Shown: positions 1 to 9,089, counted from the first letter of the stretch. The stretch is DNA of 64,000 nucleotides from Sphingomonas sp. UNC305MFCol5.2 (GCF_000712135.1 NZ_JOOE01000003.1:62001-126000), one strand, 5' to 3'. Numbers and translations: made by a program. Notes: generated by a model from the sequence alone, not told the origin.

Positions 1-8
1 TGCCCAAG

Positions 9-278
9 AGGGTCCGCACCCCCTCCCCGCAATGGCCAGGATCGCCCGGAGACGGGCGATGGCAAGGAAGATCGCGCAGCGCGGGCTGGTGGCCCGTGCA
101 AGCGGGCTGACGCAGTCCAGCGTTCGTCTCCGGGCGACCGCGAAGCGGCGGGCGGATTTTGGCGCACAGCCACGTCATTCGTCGGTCACGATGAACACCG
201 CATCGCTCCCTCCTCATTCCTCCCTGTGCGCCAAAATCCGCTCCGTCATGGCCATTGCGGGGAGGGGGTGCGGACCCT
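9..278. repeat. Nested inverted-repeat element
   Basis: A 29-base arm at 9-37 is repeated exactly in inverse orientation at 250-278 (core TCCGCACCCCCTCCCCGC). Inside it a second exact 18-base inverted repeat lies at 152-169 and 224-241. Smaller pairs are 42-52 with 127-137, and a local hairpin at 41-60. No convincing gene lies between the arms. The right arm runs into the stop codon of the downstream minus-strand gene. It looks like a miniature mobile or structured element; no transposase is visible. The inverted repeats are seen directly, the mobile nature is inferred. Confidence 0.7.
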
Positions 279-1249
279 TAATCCAGCCGGAACTTGAGGA
301 GCAGCGACTGCTCCCAGAATTCGCCGTTATCGTCCGATGCGATCCACACGATCGTGTCCGCGCCCTCCTGCGTGATCGCCAGCGCTTCGAAATTGTCGTG
401 CAGCAGCGGCCGCTCGAAGCTGGCAATCTCGGGACCGCGGACAACGCCGCCCGATCGAACTCCGCGGATATCGATCACGCTGAGCTTTGCAGTGAACAGG
501 CCGGACAGCGACAGGCGGCGATTGAGCACCAGCAGCCGGCCGTCGGGCAGTTCCGCGGCGTCGGTGGGATCATAGCCCTCAGGGGGCACGTAAGCGAAGC
601 TCAACGGAGCGCCTTTGGTCTCGGTGGGATCGCCCGCGAAGCGCAGTACGATACGCGCATCGCGCAATCCCTTTGGACGCGCGGTTTCGCTGAACACGAT
701 GAACGCGCCATCCCGCAACCGCACCATCGCTTCCGCGCCGCCGGCGATCGACCAGTCGGCCATAGCGACCGGCTGCACGTTGCGCTCCGGCCGCGCAAGC
801 GTGGCGTCGTAGCGCCAAATCGCGTTGCGATTCTCGAAGCCGACCCACGCCCGGCCCGTGCGGGGATCCCAGGTCAGCGATTCGGAATCGCGATGGCGCT
901 TGATCGCGCCGGTGCCTGGGCCGGGCAGATCGGCGAAGCGTATGTCGCGCGGCTGCCAGTCCGGTCCCATGCGGAAATCGACGATATTGCCGCCATCGCT
1001 CAGCAGCGTGAAGCGATCGCCCATCACGCGCATCGCCGAGAAGCCGCCGAACGCGGGATCGCGGCTCGTCAGCGCCAGCCCTCCCAGATACGTGAGTGCC
1101 CCCACCCGCACCCGGCCCGGATCCGACGCATCGAGCAGCACTGGCTCTGCCCGGATCTCGGGCCGATCGCCCAGCACCGGCCGCGGCTCGATGCCCGAGG
1201 CGGTGGGGGTCAGCATCAGAAGTACGGAAAGTAAGAGAGCGAGGCGCAT
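278..1249 (-). CDS. Exported phytase-like / esterase-like protein
   Basis: A 323-residue protein of the 'esterase-like activity of phytase family' type. Residues 1-19 are a signal peptide (MRLALLLSVLLMLTPTASG), so it should work in the periplasm or outside. The mature part shows short blade-like motifs (LTYLGGLALTSRD, SLTWDPRTGRAWVG, LPDGRLLVLNRRLS) expected of a beta-propeller. Substrate is unknown: the family name comes from distant similarity to phytases and does not prove phosphatase activity. It is transcribed alone, away from phaB's strand neighbours, and its stop codon lies in the arm of an inverted repeat. Family assignment is fairly sure, function is not. Confidence 0.75.
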   Translation of the reverse strand: MRLALLLSVLLMLTPTASGIEPRPVLGDRPEIRAEPVLLDASDPGRVRVGALTYLGGLALTSRDPAFGGFSAMRVMGDRFTLLSDGGNIVDFRMGPDWQPRDIRFADLPGPGTGAIKRHRDSESLTWDPRTGRAWVGFENRNAIWRYDATLARPERNVQPVAMADWSIAGGAEAMVRLRDGAFIVFSETARPKGLRDARIVLRFAGDPTETKGAPLSFAYVPPEGYDPTDAAELPDGRLLVLNRRLSLSGLFTAKLSVIDIRGVRSGGVVRGPEIASFERPLLHDNFEALAITQEGADTIVWIASDDNGEFWEQSLLLKFRLD

Positions 1250-1349
1250 TGCCTGCGGTCATAGCCGCTCGTCGCGGTGGAACCAGCGGAGAAAGATGAA
1301 CGCCAGATAACCGGCGCGTTCAGCTGGCGCAAAGGGATCTCGGCTATAG

Positions 1350-1434
1350 CAGGCGCCGTAGTTTGCGTATCGAGGTCCTCGCGTAGCGTATCGAGGACCG
1401 AGGGCCGGCTCCTTCGGGGCCGGCCCGTTTTCGT
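1350..1434 (+). ncRNA. Candidate small RNA with terminator
   Basis: Between two minus-strand genes the plus strand carries two consecutive strong hairpins: an 8-bp stem at 1374-1381/1392-1399 (GGTCCTCG with CGAGGACC), then an 8-bp stem at 1402-1409/1419-1426 extended by CC-TTCG-GG and followed by GTTTTCG. The second is a good intrinsic terminator for the plus strand, yet no plus-strand gene precedes it. A CTATAG hexamer at 1344-1349 could be a -10 box; no good -35 is visible. A short plus-strand transcript would explain the terminator. This is an inference from structure only. Confidence 0.3.
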
Positions 1435-1446
1435 TCAGGGCATCTC

Positions 1447-1484
1447 AAAAAATCGCTCGGCACGACGGCGGCAAAGCCGCCGTC
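1447..1484 (-). terminator. Possible terminator of phaB
   Basis: Downstream of phaB on the minus strand a perfect 9-bp stem with a 3-base loop (1476-1484 with 1464-1472, GACGGCGGC) is followed 11 bases later by six T residues (A run at 1447-1452 on the plus strand). The gap between stem and T tract makes it a weaker intrinsic terminator than usual. Confidence 0.5.
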
Positions 1485-1511
1485 CGACGGGTTCGGCCGC
1501 GCCTGCGCCCG

Positions 1512-2234
1512 TCAGTACATATGTTGCCCGCCATTGATCGACAGCGTCGATCCGGTGACGAAGCCCGCCTCGTCCGAGCACAGGAATGCCACGCCGCGCG
1601 CGATCTCGCTCGCCTGGCCGAGCCGGCCGACCGGGATCTTCGCGACGATCTTCTCGAGCACGTCGGGCGGAACCGCGGCGACCATGTCGGTATCGATATA
1701 GCCCGGCGCAATCGCGTTCACGGTCACGCCTGCGCGCGCGCCTTCCTGCGCCAGCGCCTTGGTGAAGCCGTGGATGCCCGATTTGGCCGCGGCATAGTTC
1801 ACCTGGCCATATTGCCCGGCCTGTCCGTTGATCGAGCCGATATTGACGATCCGTCCCCATTTGCGGCTGCGCATGCCGGGGAAGGTGGCGTGCGCCATGT
1901 TGAAGCATCCGCCCAGATTGATGCGGATCACATCCTCCCACATGTCGCGGCTCATCTTGAGGATCGTGCCGTCGCGCGTCACGCCGGCATTGTTGACCAC
2001 GACGTCGACCGGGCCCAGTTCCGCCTCGACCTGCGCCACGCCCGTCGCGCACGCGTCGAAATCGCCGACATCCCATTTGTACGCCTTGATGCCGGTGCGT
2101 TCGGTGAAGGCCTGCGCCTTCTCCTCATTGCCGGCATAGTTCGCGGCGACCGTCATGCCCGCGTCCTTGAGCGCGAGGCTGATAGCCTCGCCGATACCGC
2201 GCGTTCCACCCGTCACGATCGCTACGCGTGCCAT
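1512..2234 (-). CDS. phaB: Acetoacetyl-CoA reductase PhaB
   Basis: A 240-residue NADPH-dependent short-chain dehydrogenase that reduces acetoacetyl-CoA to (R)-3-hydroxybutyryl-CoA, the second step of polyhydroxybutyrate synthesis in the cytoplasm. It has the N-terminal cofactor motif VTGGTRGIGEA, the NNAG motif, the INLGGCFNMAHA stretch and catalytic YAAAKSG typical of PhaB rather than FabG, and the usual C-terminus TLSINGGQHMY. Length is normal. It sits about 20 kb away from phaC and the phasin gene and has no phaA neighbour in this window, so the PHB genes are scattered. Confidence 0.93.
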   Translation of the reverse strand: MARVAIVTGGTRGIGEAISLALKDAGMTVAANYAGNEEKAQAFTERTGIKAYKWDVGDFDACATGVAQVEAELGPVDVVVNNAGVTRDGTILKMSRDMWEDVIRINLGGCFNMAHATFPGMRSRKWGRIVNIGSINGQAGQYGQVNYAAAKSGIHGFTKALAQEGARAGVTVNAIAPGYIDTDMVAAVPPDVLEKIVAKIPVGRLGQASEIARGVAFLCSDEAGFVTGSTLSINGGQHMY

Positions 2235-2267
2235 TCTCGCATCCTCTCCGTTTTCATTACGCTCACG

Positions 2268-3275
2268 CTAGGCAGCGTCTGTCCAACCCGCAAGTTCCCG
2301 TCCCAATATCTTCTTGAGCATAAGGATCCCGGGATTGCTTGCATTGAGGCAGGGCAGCACCGCGAAATGCGTGCCACCCGCCGCGATGAAGGTTTCGCGC
2401 CCGCGGATCGCCAGTTCCTCGAGCGTCTCGACGCAATCGGCGGAGAAGCCGGGCGCGACCAGCGCGATCCGGGTGATCCCCTTGCCCGGGAGCCCCGCCA
2501 GCACCGCGTCGGTGGCGGGCTCGAGCCATTTCGCGCGGCCGAAGCGCGATTGGAACGTGACGATCAACTCGCGTCCCAGCGCCTCGCTCAGCAGCCGCGC
2601 GGTCTTCTGGCAGTGGCAATGATAGGGATCGCCAAGGTGCAGCGTCCGCTCCGGCATGCCGTGAAAGCTCGCCAGCACCGCCTGCGGCTCGAAATCGAGC
2701 GCGGCGAGCGAGGCTTCGATCGATTCCTTCAAGGCCGCGATATGCGCCGGGTCGTCATGATAAGGCGGCAGCGTCCTGAGCGCCGGCTGCCAGCGCATCT
2801 TCGCCAGCTCGGCAAAGGCCGCGTCGTTGGCGGTCGCGGTCGTCGCCGCGCAATATTGCGGGTAGAGCGGCGCGATCAGGATGCGTTCGCAGCCCGCTTC
2901 CTTGAGCGCATGCAGCCGCTCACCGAGCGCGGGCCGGCCATAGCGCATCGCATGATCGACGATCACGTCGGGCCCGAACGCACCTTGCAGCGCTTCGGCT
3001 TGTGCCCGCGTGATCGCGGCGAGCGGCGAGCCGCCTTCCTGCCAGACCTGCTTGTAGGCGTGCGCCGATTTGGCGGGACGCGTGCGCAGGATGACTCCGT
3101 GAAGGATCGGCTTCCAGACGAGCTTCGGGATCTCGATGACGCGGGGATCGGAGAGGAACTCGGCGAGATAGCGCCGCACCGCCCCGGCCTCGGGCGCGTC
3201 GGGCGTGCCGAGGTTGACGAGCAACACCCCCACCCGGGCCGGCGGGACCTTCGGATGATCGGATGGGAGAATCAT
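2268..3275 (-). CDS. hemH: Ferrochelatase HemH
   Basis: Last step of protoheme synthesis: inserts Fe2+ into protoporphyrin IX. The 335-residue protein has the family start GVLLVNLGTPDAP, the conserved LASFHGMPERTLHLGDPYHCHC block containing the active-site His, and the FQSRFGRAKWLEP block. Start ATG at 3275 is chosen because it gives the usual N-terminus (MILPSDHPKVPPARVGVLL) and because it overlaps the TGA of the upstream gene in an ATGA junction, so translation is probably coupled to the molybdenum hydroxylase gene before it. No partner heme gene is adjacent. Identification is secure. Confidence 0.95.
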   Translation of the reverse strand: MILPSDHPKVPPARVGVLLVNLGTPDAPEAGAVRRYLAEFLSDPRVIEIPKLVWKPILHGVILRTRPAKSAHAYKQVWQEGGSPLAAITRAQAEALQGAFGPDVIVDHAMRYGRPALGERLHALKEAGCERILIAPLYPQYCAATTATANDAAFAELAKMRWQPALRTLPPYHDDPAHIAALKESIEASLAALDFEPQAVLASFHGMPERTLHLGDPYHCHCQKTARLLSEALGRELIVTFQSRFGRAKWLEPATDAVLAGLPGKGITRIALVAPGFSADCVETLEELAIRGRETFIAAGGTHFAVLPCLNASNPGILMLKKILGRELAGWTDAA

Positions 3276-5512
3276 TCGATATCCGATAGCAAAGGCAGCC
3301 GCCGGAAGCGCACGCCGGTCGCGGCCTGCAGCGCATTGGCGATCGCCGGCGCGACCGGCGGCACCGCGAGTTCGCTCGCGCCCCCTGGCTCCTCGTTGTT
3401 GCGGATCAATTCGACGGTGATGTCGGGGCAATCGGCGAGCGCCGGCAGGCGAAGCTCGGTGATGTCGCGAACGTCGGCGACATTCTCGGTGAACCCGGTC
3501 GAACTGCCTACGGCGCCGGCCAGCCCGAACAGCAGCCCGCCCTCGATCTGCTGCGTGACGAGATCGGGATTGACCATCCGTCCGCAATCGACCGCCGCCA
3601 CCAGCCGCTCGACCTTGACGCGGCGATCGGTGGTGAGCTGCGCCTCGGCGAGCACGGCGATATGCGAGCCGCGGAAACTGTGGCACGCGATCCCCTGCCC
3701 GCTTCCCGGCTGCCCGCCCTGCCAGCCGCCCAATTGCGCCACGGTCTGCAGGCAGCGCGCCAGCCGCGGCTGTGCCCCAAGCATCGCCATGCGGAACGAC
3801 AATGCGTCCTGCTCGGCAACGTGCGCGAGTTCGTCGAGGAAGCTCTCGGTGAAGAAGCAGGTATAGCTGTGGGCGCCGGAGCGCCAATAGCCGGTCGGCA
3901 CGCCGATCTCTGCGGGATGGTGATCGACCGCGAAATTGGGAATGGCATAAGGCGGCACGGCACCTGCGACGGCGCCGGGATCGCTGCCGCTCAGCGCCAG
4001 CCCGATGCCCGGAAGCGCGGCGCCGTGAAGCAGCCGCCCGGCAAGCTCGCGCCCGGTGGACGGCGCGGCGATCTTGGCGAGCCAGCCGGTGAGTTGCTTC
4101 TGCGGATTGAGCCGCGCGCTGATCCGTCCCGCAGCGGCGGGGCGGAAGCGATCGCGCCGGAAATCCTCGCCACGCGACCAGGTGAGTTGCACCGGGCGCC
4201 CGATCCGCATCGCGAGCAACGCCGCCTGCGCCGCAGCGTCGCTTTCGAGCTTCGCCCCGAACGAGCCGCCCGCCATCGTCGGGTGGAGGATCACGGATCC
4301 CTCGTCGAGCCCGGCCGCGCGCGCCGCCGCGGCCCGTGCAAGCCCCGGCGCCTGCGTCGGCAGCCACAGGGTCAGCCGGCCCTCGCGGTGCACCGCAGTC
4401 GCGGTCATCGGCTCGAGCGGTGCGTGGAGCGCGAGCCCGACGCGATATTCGGCCGAGACCAGTTGCGCGCCGCGGAACTGCGCCGAAAGATCCCCCGCCT
4501 CGGCCAGGCGACTGCCCTTTGCGTCGAACGCCGCGCTCAGCGCCTGCTCGATCGTGTCGCTGTTGACGACCGGCTCGGGCGTCCTGAAGCGGGGCCGCAT
4601 CGCATCGATCGCACGGTCGGCCGCCCACCAGTTATCGGCGACCGCAGCGACCCAGGCATCGGTGGTCACCACCGCGAGCATCCCCGGAATCCTGTTCGCC
4701 GCGGCGCGATCGACCTTGACCAGCCCGGCCTCGCCGACCGGCCCCTGCCGGATCGAGGCAAAGACCATGTCGGGCAGACGGATGTCGGCGGCAAAATTGG
4801 CGCTGCCGTCCACCTTGGGCGGCGCATCGAGCCGAGGCAAGGGCTGGCCGTGGAGCCGCGGCCCCTCCGCCGTCTGGAGCGGCACGTCGTCGGGCAGGCT
4901 CTGATCCGCCGCCTCGGCCGCGAGCGCACCGAAGCCGAGCTTCTGATTGCCCTGATAGACGATGCCGTTGAAGGTGCCGACACTCTTCCAGTCGACGCCC
5001 CAGCGTTTCGCCGCAGCCTTGGCCAGCAGCACCCGGGCGGCCGCACCGGCATGACGAAGCTCGCCTTCGAAATTGCGGATCGAAGTCGAGGCGCCGGTGA
5101 GCATCAGCCCCGAACGCCGAATGTGTGCGCGGCGCAGCGCTTCCGGGAGCGGGCCCAATGCGGCCTCGAACAACTCCTCCGCCGCCAATGGATTGGCATA
5201 GAGCGGATTGAGCGGCGCGGGCTCCACCCCGACCATCTTCCAGTCCGCGCCGAGCTCGTCCGCGATGATCTGCGGCATGGCGGTATAGACCCCCTGCCCC
5301 TCCTCGCATTGCGGGACGGCGACAGTGACATGGCCGTCGGTGCCGATCTTGAGCCATGCGCCGAACAGGCTCTCGCCGGACGCGGCGGTGAGGTTGGGGA
5401 GATAGGTGCGCGGCCATGCCGCCCAGGCGACGACGAGCCCGACCCCGACGCCGCCGCCGATCAGCAGCGTCCGCCGGTCGAGCTTGCTGCGCGTGCTGGT
5501 GTCCACCGCCAT
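3272..5512 (-). CDS. IorB-like molybdopterin-binding oxidoreductase subunit
   Basis: A 746-residue large subunit of the xanthine dehydrogenase/aldehyde oxidase family, closest in layout to isoquinoline 1-oxidoreductase beta (IorB). Residues near 10-20 (LDRRTLLIGGG) look like a twin-arginine signal, followed by a hydrophobic stretch, so export or anchoring on the periplasmic side is likely. Cofactor-site motifs GGSFGAKLESD and the C-terminal GASELAVPPVAPAIANAL (with the catalytic-type Glu) are present. The expected small [2Fe-2S] partner (IorA) is not adjacent. It overlaps hemH by 4 bases. The upstream frame is open to 5761 through a repeat, but ATG 5512 (MAVDTSTRS) is the first sensible start. 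Substrate is unknown. Confidence 0.85.
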   Translation of the reverse strand: MAVDTSTRSKLDRRTLLIGGGVGVGLVVAWAAWPRTYLPNLTAASGESLFGAWLKIGTDGHVTVAVPQCEEGQGVYTAMPQIIADELGADWKMVGVEPAPLNPLYANPLAAEELFEAALGPLPEALRRAHIRRSGLMLTGASTSIRNFEGELRHAGAAARVLLAKAAAKRWGVDWKSVGTFNGIVYQGNQKLGFGALAAEAADQSLPDDVPLQTAEGPRLHGQPLPRLDAPPKVDGSANFAADIRLPDMVFASIRQGPVGEAGLVKVDRAAANRIPGMLAVVTTDAWVAAVADNWWAADRAIDAMRPRFRTPEPVVNSDTIEQALSAAFDAKGSRLAEAGDLSAQFRGAQLVSAEYRVGLALHAPLEPMTATAVHREGRLTLWLPTQAPGLARAAAARAAGLDEGSVILHPTMAGGSFGAKLESDAAAQAALLAMRIGRPVQLTWSRGEDFRRDRFRPAAAGRISARLNPQKQLTGWLAKIAAPSTGRELAGRLLHGAALPGIGLALSGSDPGAVAGAVPPYAIPNFAVDHHPAEIGVPTGYWRSGAHSYTCFFTESFLDELAHVAEQDALSFRMAMLGAQPRLARCLQTVAQLGGWQGGQPGSGQGIACHSFRGSHIAVLAEAQLTTDRRVKVERLVAAVDCGRMVNPDLVTQQIEGGLLFGLAGAVGSSTGFTENVADVRDITELRLPALADCPDITVELIRNNEEPGGASELAVPPVAPAIANALQAATGVRFRRLPLLSDIE

Positions 5513-5564
5513 CGCGACGCTGTATCGCGCAGCTCCGCGCGACGCCAGTAGCGCGAACCACATC

Positions 5565-5697
5565 GTCACCCCGGCCCTGTGCCGGGGTCCACCAGGCCAG
5601 GAAGGCGAACCCGGCGGCGGTTGGGTGACGGGTGCCGCGAAGCATCGACTTGCTTGCCGTCGTTGCACGGTGGACCCCGGCACAAGGCCGGGGTGAC
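5565..5697. repeat. Paired palindrome, CCCCGG family
   Basis: Two hairpin-forming arms in inverse orientation: 5565-5593 and 5669-5697, 29 bases each with one mismatch. Each arm contains the stem CCCCGGC.. / ..GCCGGGG and ends, on its inner side, in TCCACC. About 75 bases lie between the arms. The same arrangement recurs at 16.1 and 49.7 kb. Confidence 0.9.
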
Positions 5698-5778
5698 AGC
5701 AGGGGCCGAACATCCCCGCTTGGGTTTGCCGCCCGCCTGTTCTATCGCACAGGCACACCAAGCCGGGGATTGATCGAC

Positions 5779-6663
5779 GTGCTGCTCCACCTTCTCGCCG
5801 CCGCGAGCGACCATCTCCACTTCAAGGATCTCGGGCTCGATCCGGTCGCGGTCAATCTCGGCTTCTTCCAGATCAAATGGTATTCGCTGGCCTATATCGC
5901 CGGCATCCTGATCGGCTGGTGGTACCTGCTCCGGCTGCTCGCCCAGCCGGGAGCGCCGATGGCACGGCGCCACGCCGACGATCTCGTCTTCTACGCCACG
6001 CTCGGCATCATCCTCGGCGGGCGGATCGGCTATGTCCTGTTCTACGCGCCTGACATGATCGTGGAATCGCCGCTCCAGGTCTTCCGGCTGTGGGACGGCG
6101 GCATGTCCTTCCACGGCGGCGTGATCGGGACGACGATCGCGATCATCCTGCTCGCCCGCCGCCAGGGGCTCGATTGGCTGCGCATTCACGATTATGTCGC
6201 CTGCGTCGCGCCGTTCGGACTGTTCTTCGGCCGCCTCGCCAATTTCGTGAACGGCGAACTCTGGGGCAAGCCCACCGATGTTCCCTGGGCGATCGTCTTC
6301 CGCAACACGGTACAGACCGGCCTGCCCGAGCCTGCGCGCCATCCGAGCCAGCTCTACGAGGCGGGACTGGAGGGCATCCTGCTCTTCGTCATCCTGTGGT
6401 TCTTCTTCTGGCGCACCGACTCGCGCTACCAGCCCGGCAAGCTCGTCGGCATCTTCGTGCTCGGTTATGGCCTGTGCCGCTTCTTCGTCGAATTCTTCCG
6501 CGAGCCCGACGCGCAACTCGTCTGGCTGGTCGACGCGACCGGCCTGCACATGGGCCAGTGGCTGTGCATTCCGATGATCGTCGGGGGCATCTATCTGATC
6601 GCCACCGCCAATCGCCGCCGCAGGCGCGTCGAGCCGATCGCGGGCTCCGAAAGCGTGGCCTGA
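5779..6663 (+). CDS. lgt: Prolipoprotein diacylglyceryl transferase Lgt
   Basis: Inner-membrane enzyme that transfers diacylglycerol from phosphatidylglycerol to the lipobox cysteine of prolipoproteins. Conserved blocks are visible: [37 protein letters not shown], the signature [16 protein letters not shown] and [12 protein letters not shown]; seven hydrophobic segments are evident. A GTG at 5779, nine bases after a GGGGA, gives a protein of 294 residues; a TTG at 5770 is the alternative. The frame is open further upstream to 5632 but that would run through a palindromic repeat. It heads a plus-strand run of four closely spaced genes. Confidence 0.92.
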   Translation: MLLHLLAAASDHLHFKDLGLDPVAVNLGFFQIKWYSLAYIAGILIGWWYLLRLLAQPGAPMARRHADDLVFYATLGIILGGRIGYVLFYAPDMIVESPLQVFRLWDGGMSFHGGVIGTTIAIILLARRQGLDWLRIHDYVACVAPFGLFFGRLANFVNGELWGKPTDVPWAIVFRNTVQTGLPEPARHPSQLYEAGLEGILLFVILWFFFWRTDSRYQPGKLVGIFVLGYGLCRFFVEFFREPDAQLVWLVDATGLHMGQWLCIPMIVGGIYLIATANRRRRRVEPIAGSESVA

Positions 6664-6680
6664 GCCATCGCCTCACCGGA

Positions 6681-7787
6681 ATGAACGTGACCGATCCCGA
6701 TCATCCTCTCGCCGCCACGCCCGGCCAGCGCAGCGACAACGCCGCCGAGCCGGCGCTTGCCGAGCGGCTGGCCCGCGCGATCACGCTCGCCGGGCCGATC
6801 CCGCTCTCGCAATTCATGGGATCCGCCAACGCGCATTATTACGCCACCCGCGATCCGCTGGGCGCGCGCGGCGACTTCACCACCGCGCCCGAGATCAGCC
6901 AGATGTTCGGTGAGTTGATCGGCCTTTGGCTGGCCGATCTGTGGGACCGCGCCGGGCGCCCCGCCGCGCGCTATGTCGAGCTCGGGCCGGGCCGCGGCAC
7001 GCTCGCCGCCGATGCGCTGCGCGCGATGGCAAAGGCCGGGCTGACGCCGCCGGTCGACTTCATCGAGACCAGTCCGACACTGCGTGCCGCGCAGGCCGAG
7101 CGCGTGCCGGGCGCCGAATGGCATCTGGGCTTCACCGGGCTCGCCGAAGAGGGCCCGCTGCTGATCGTCGCGAACGAATTCTTCGACGCGCTGCCGATCC
7201 GCCAGCTCGTCGCTACGAACGAAGGCTGGCGCGAGCGGCTGGTCGCCTGTCAGGACACTCTGTTCCTGCCGATCGCCGGCGACCGCAGCTTCGACATGAT
7301 CATCCCGCGCGACTTGCTGCAAGCCGCGCCGGGGTCGATCCTCGAGACCTCGCCCGCCAGTGTCGCGGTATTGCGCGGCCTCGCCCAGCGACTCACCACG
7401 CAGGGCGGCGCCGCGCTGATCATCGACTATGGCTATGAAGGCCCGGCGATCGGCGACACGCTCCAGGCCGTGCGCGGGCACGCTTATGCCAACCCGTTCG
7501 ACGAGCCGGGCGAAGCCGATCTCACTGCGCATGTCGATTTCGCGACGCTCAAGGAAGCCGCCGAGACCGAGGGGCTGACCGTCCACGGCCCGGTCACGCA
7601 GGGCGCATTTCTCAAGGCTCTCGGCATCGAAGCCCGCACCGAGACGCTTGCCAAGGCCTCGCCCGATCGTGCCGAAGCGCTCGCCATCGACCGCGACCGG
7701 CTGACCGGCGACGAGGCGATGGGCGATTTGTTCAAGGTCCTTGCCCTCACTGCCCCGGGCTGGCCCATTCCTGCGGGGTTTGCATGA
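6681..7787 (+). CDS. MidA/NDUFAF7-family SAM-dependent methyltransferase
   Basis: A 368-residue member of the MidA (NDUFAF7) family, protein-arginine methyltransferases linked in mitochondria to complex I assembly. Hallmarks are GDFTTAPEISQMFGELIG, the SAM-binding ELGPGRGTLAADALRA, ANEFFDALPIRQ and IIDYGY. The bacterial substrate is not established. ATG 6681 lies 17 bases after the lgt stop, and its TGA overlaps the start of the GNAT gene (ATGA), so lgt, this gene and the next are probably one operon, an arrangement common in alphaproteobacteria. Confidence 0.9.
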   Translation: MNVTDPDHPLAATPGQRSDNAAEPALAERLARAITLAGPIPLSQFMGSANAHYYATRDPLGARGDFTTAPEISQMFGELIGLWLADLWDRAGRPAARYVELGPGRGTLAADALRAMAKAGLTPPVDFIETSPTLRAAQAERVPGAEWHLGFTGLAEEGPLLIVANEFFDALPIRQLVATNEGWRERLVACQDTLFLPIAGDRSFDMIIPRDLLQAAPGSILETSPASVAVLRGLAQRLTTQGGAALIIDYGYEGPAIGDTLQAVRGHAYANPFDEPGEADLTAHVDFATLKEAAETEGLTVHGPVTQGAFLKALGIEARTETLAKASPDRAEALAIDRDRLTGDEAMGDLFKVLALTAPGWPIPAGFA

Positions 7788-8314
7788 CCGACAAGATGCC
7801 TGATCACCCGATATCCTACCGCGACGCCACCCCGGCCGATCTCCCCGCGATCGACGCGCTGTTCCGCGAGAGCTTCACCGCGACCTTCGGCCATCTCTAC
7901 AGCCCGGAAAATCTCGCGACTTTCCTCGCCAAATTCACGCCCGAAGCGTGGGCGGAGGAATTCGCCACCCCCGGGCTCGCCTTGCGCCTCGCCGAGGACG
8001 CCGAAGGGCTGACCGGTTATTGCAAGCTCGGCCCGGTCACTCTCCCCGTGGAACCCGGCCCCGCGCCGATCGAGTTGCGCCAGCTCTATCTGCGCGAGCG
8101 CGGCAAGGGCACCGGCGCGGCGCAGGCGCTGATGGACTGGGCGCTTCAGACGGCGCGGGCCCGCGATGCCGCGACCCTGTGGCTGTCGGTCTATATCGAG
8201 AATTACCGGGCCAAGCGGTTCTACGAGCGCTACGGCTTCGTCGATCGCGGCCGCTATGTGTTCATGGTCGGCGACCATGAGGACGAGGATCGACTGATGA
8301 GCCTCGATCTGTGA
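7784..8314 (+). CDS. GNAT-family N-acetyltransferase
   Basis: A 176-residue acetyltransferase-fold protein. The acetyl-CoA binding region is ELRQLYLRERGKGTGAAQALMDWA, followed by LWLSVYIENYRAKRFYERYGF, the typical C-terminal strand and helix. Acceptor substrate is unknown. It overlaps the methyltransferase gene by 4 bases and is followed 10 bases later by pgeF, so co-transcription is likely. Confidence 0.88.
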   Translation: MTDKMPDHPISYRDATPADLPAIDALFRESFTATFGHLYSPENLATFLAKFTPEAWAEEFATPGLALRLAEDAEGLTGYCKLGPVTLPVEPGPAPIELRQLYLRERGKGTGAAQALMDWALQTARARDAATLWLSVYIENYRAKRFYERYGFVDRGRYVFMVGDHEDEDRLMSLDL

Positions 8315-8324
8315 GCCCAGATTT

Positions 8325-9089
8325 ATGAATGAGATCGATGTCATTCGCGCCCGCGCGCTCGATGGCGTTTCGCACGGCTTTCTCGGCCGGCGGGGCGGCG
8401 TCTCGACCGGCCTGGTAGCCGGGCTCAACGTCGGCACCGGATCGGCCGATGATCCCGACGCAATCGCCGAAAACCGCCGCCGCGCCGGGGAGGCGGTGCT
8501 GCCCGGCGGCCGGCTTGTCACCGTCTATCAGGTCCACTCGCCCGACGCCGTCGCGGTGATCGAGCCGTTCGAGGATCGCCTCCGCCCGCGGGCGGACGCG
8601 CTCGTCACCGATCGCCCCGGGCTCGCGCTCGGCATCCTCACCGCCGATTGCGCGCCCGTGCTCCTCGCCGATCGCGAAGCCGGCGTCGTCGGCGCCGCGC
8701 ATGCCGGCTGGAAGGGCGCGATCGGAGGCGTCACCGATTCGACGATCGCATTGATGGAGACTCTCGGCGCCCGGCGCGAACGGATCGCCGCCGCGGTCGG
8801 CCCGTGCATCGCTCGCGCCAGCTACGAAGTCGATGCCGGCTTCTTCCGCCGCTTCGCCGAAGAGAATCCCGCCAACGAACGTTTCTTCGCCGACGGCAGA
8901 CCGGGCCACTACCAGTTCGACCTCGAAGCCTATGTCGCGCACCGCCTCGCCTCGGCCGGCATCCGCACCGTCGAGACGCTCGGGCTCGACACTTATTCGG
9001 ACGAGAATCGTTTCTACAGCTTCCGTCGGGCGACTCACCGCGGCGAACCCGATTATGGCCGACAGATCGCGATAATTGGTATCAATTGA
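8325..9089 (+). CDS. pgeF: Purine nucleoside phosphorylase PgeF (YfiH/laccase-domain)
   Basis: A 254-residue YfiH-family protein (formerly 'multicopper polyphenol oxidase'). Family members are now known as zinc enzymes acting on purine nucleosides and, in E. coli, as editing factors in peptidoglycan precursor synthesis. The metal ligands are visible: His in VYQVHSPDAV, Cys in LTADCAPVLL and His in GAAHAGWKG, with the C-terminal DENRFYSFRRATHR block. Fourth gene of the lgt run. The family is sure; the in vivo substrate here is inferred. Confidence 0.9.
   Translation: MNEIDVIRARALDGVSHGFLGRRGGVSTGLVAGLNVGTGSADDPDAIAENRRRAGEAVLPGGRLVTVYQVHSPDAVAVIEPFEDRLRPRADALVTDRPGLALGILTADCAPVLLADREAGVVGAAHAGWKGAIGGVTDSTIALMETLGARRERIAAAVGPCIARASYEVDAGFFRRFAEENPANERFFADGRPGHYQFDLEAYVAHRLASAGIRTVETLGLDTYSDENRFYSFRRATHRGEPDYGRQIAIIGIN

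Noticed and set aside
1277..1537. An 86-codon plus-strand frame between the phytase-like gene and phaB
   Set aside because: Arg/Ser-rich with no ribosome binding site; it crosses two strong hairpins that look like RNA structure or terminators.
2268..4628. A 786-codon frame joining ferrochelatase to an upstream Arg/Ala-rich extension
   Set aside because: Only the part after ATG 3275 is ferrochelatase; the rest is a shadow of the IorB-like gene in another frame.
5632..5778. Longer lgt start at GTG 5632
   Set aside because: It would translate through a palindromic repeat arm and add residues unlike any Lgt N-terminus.
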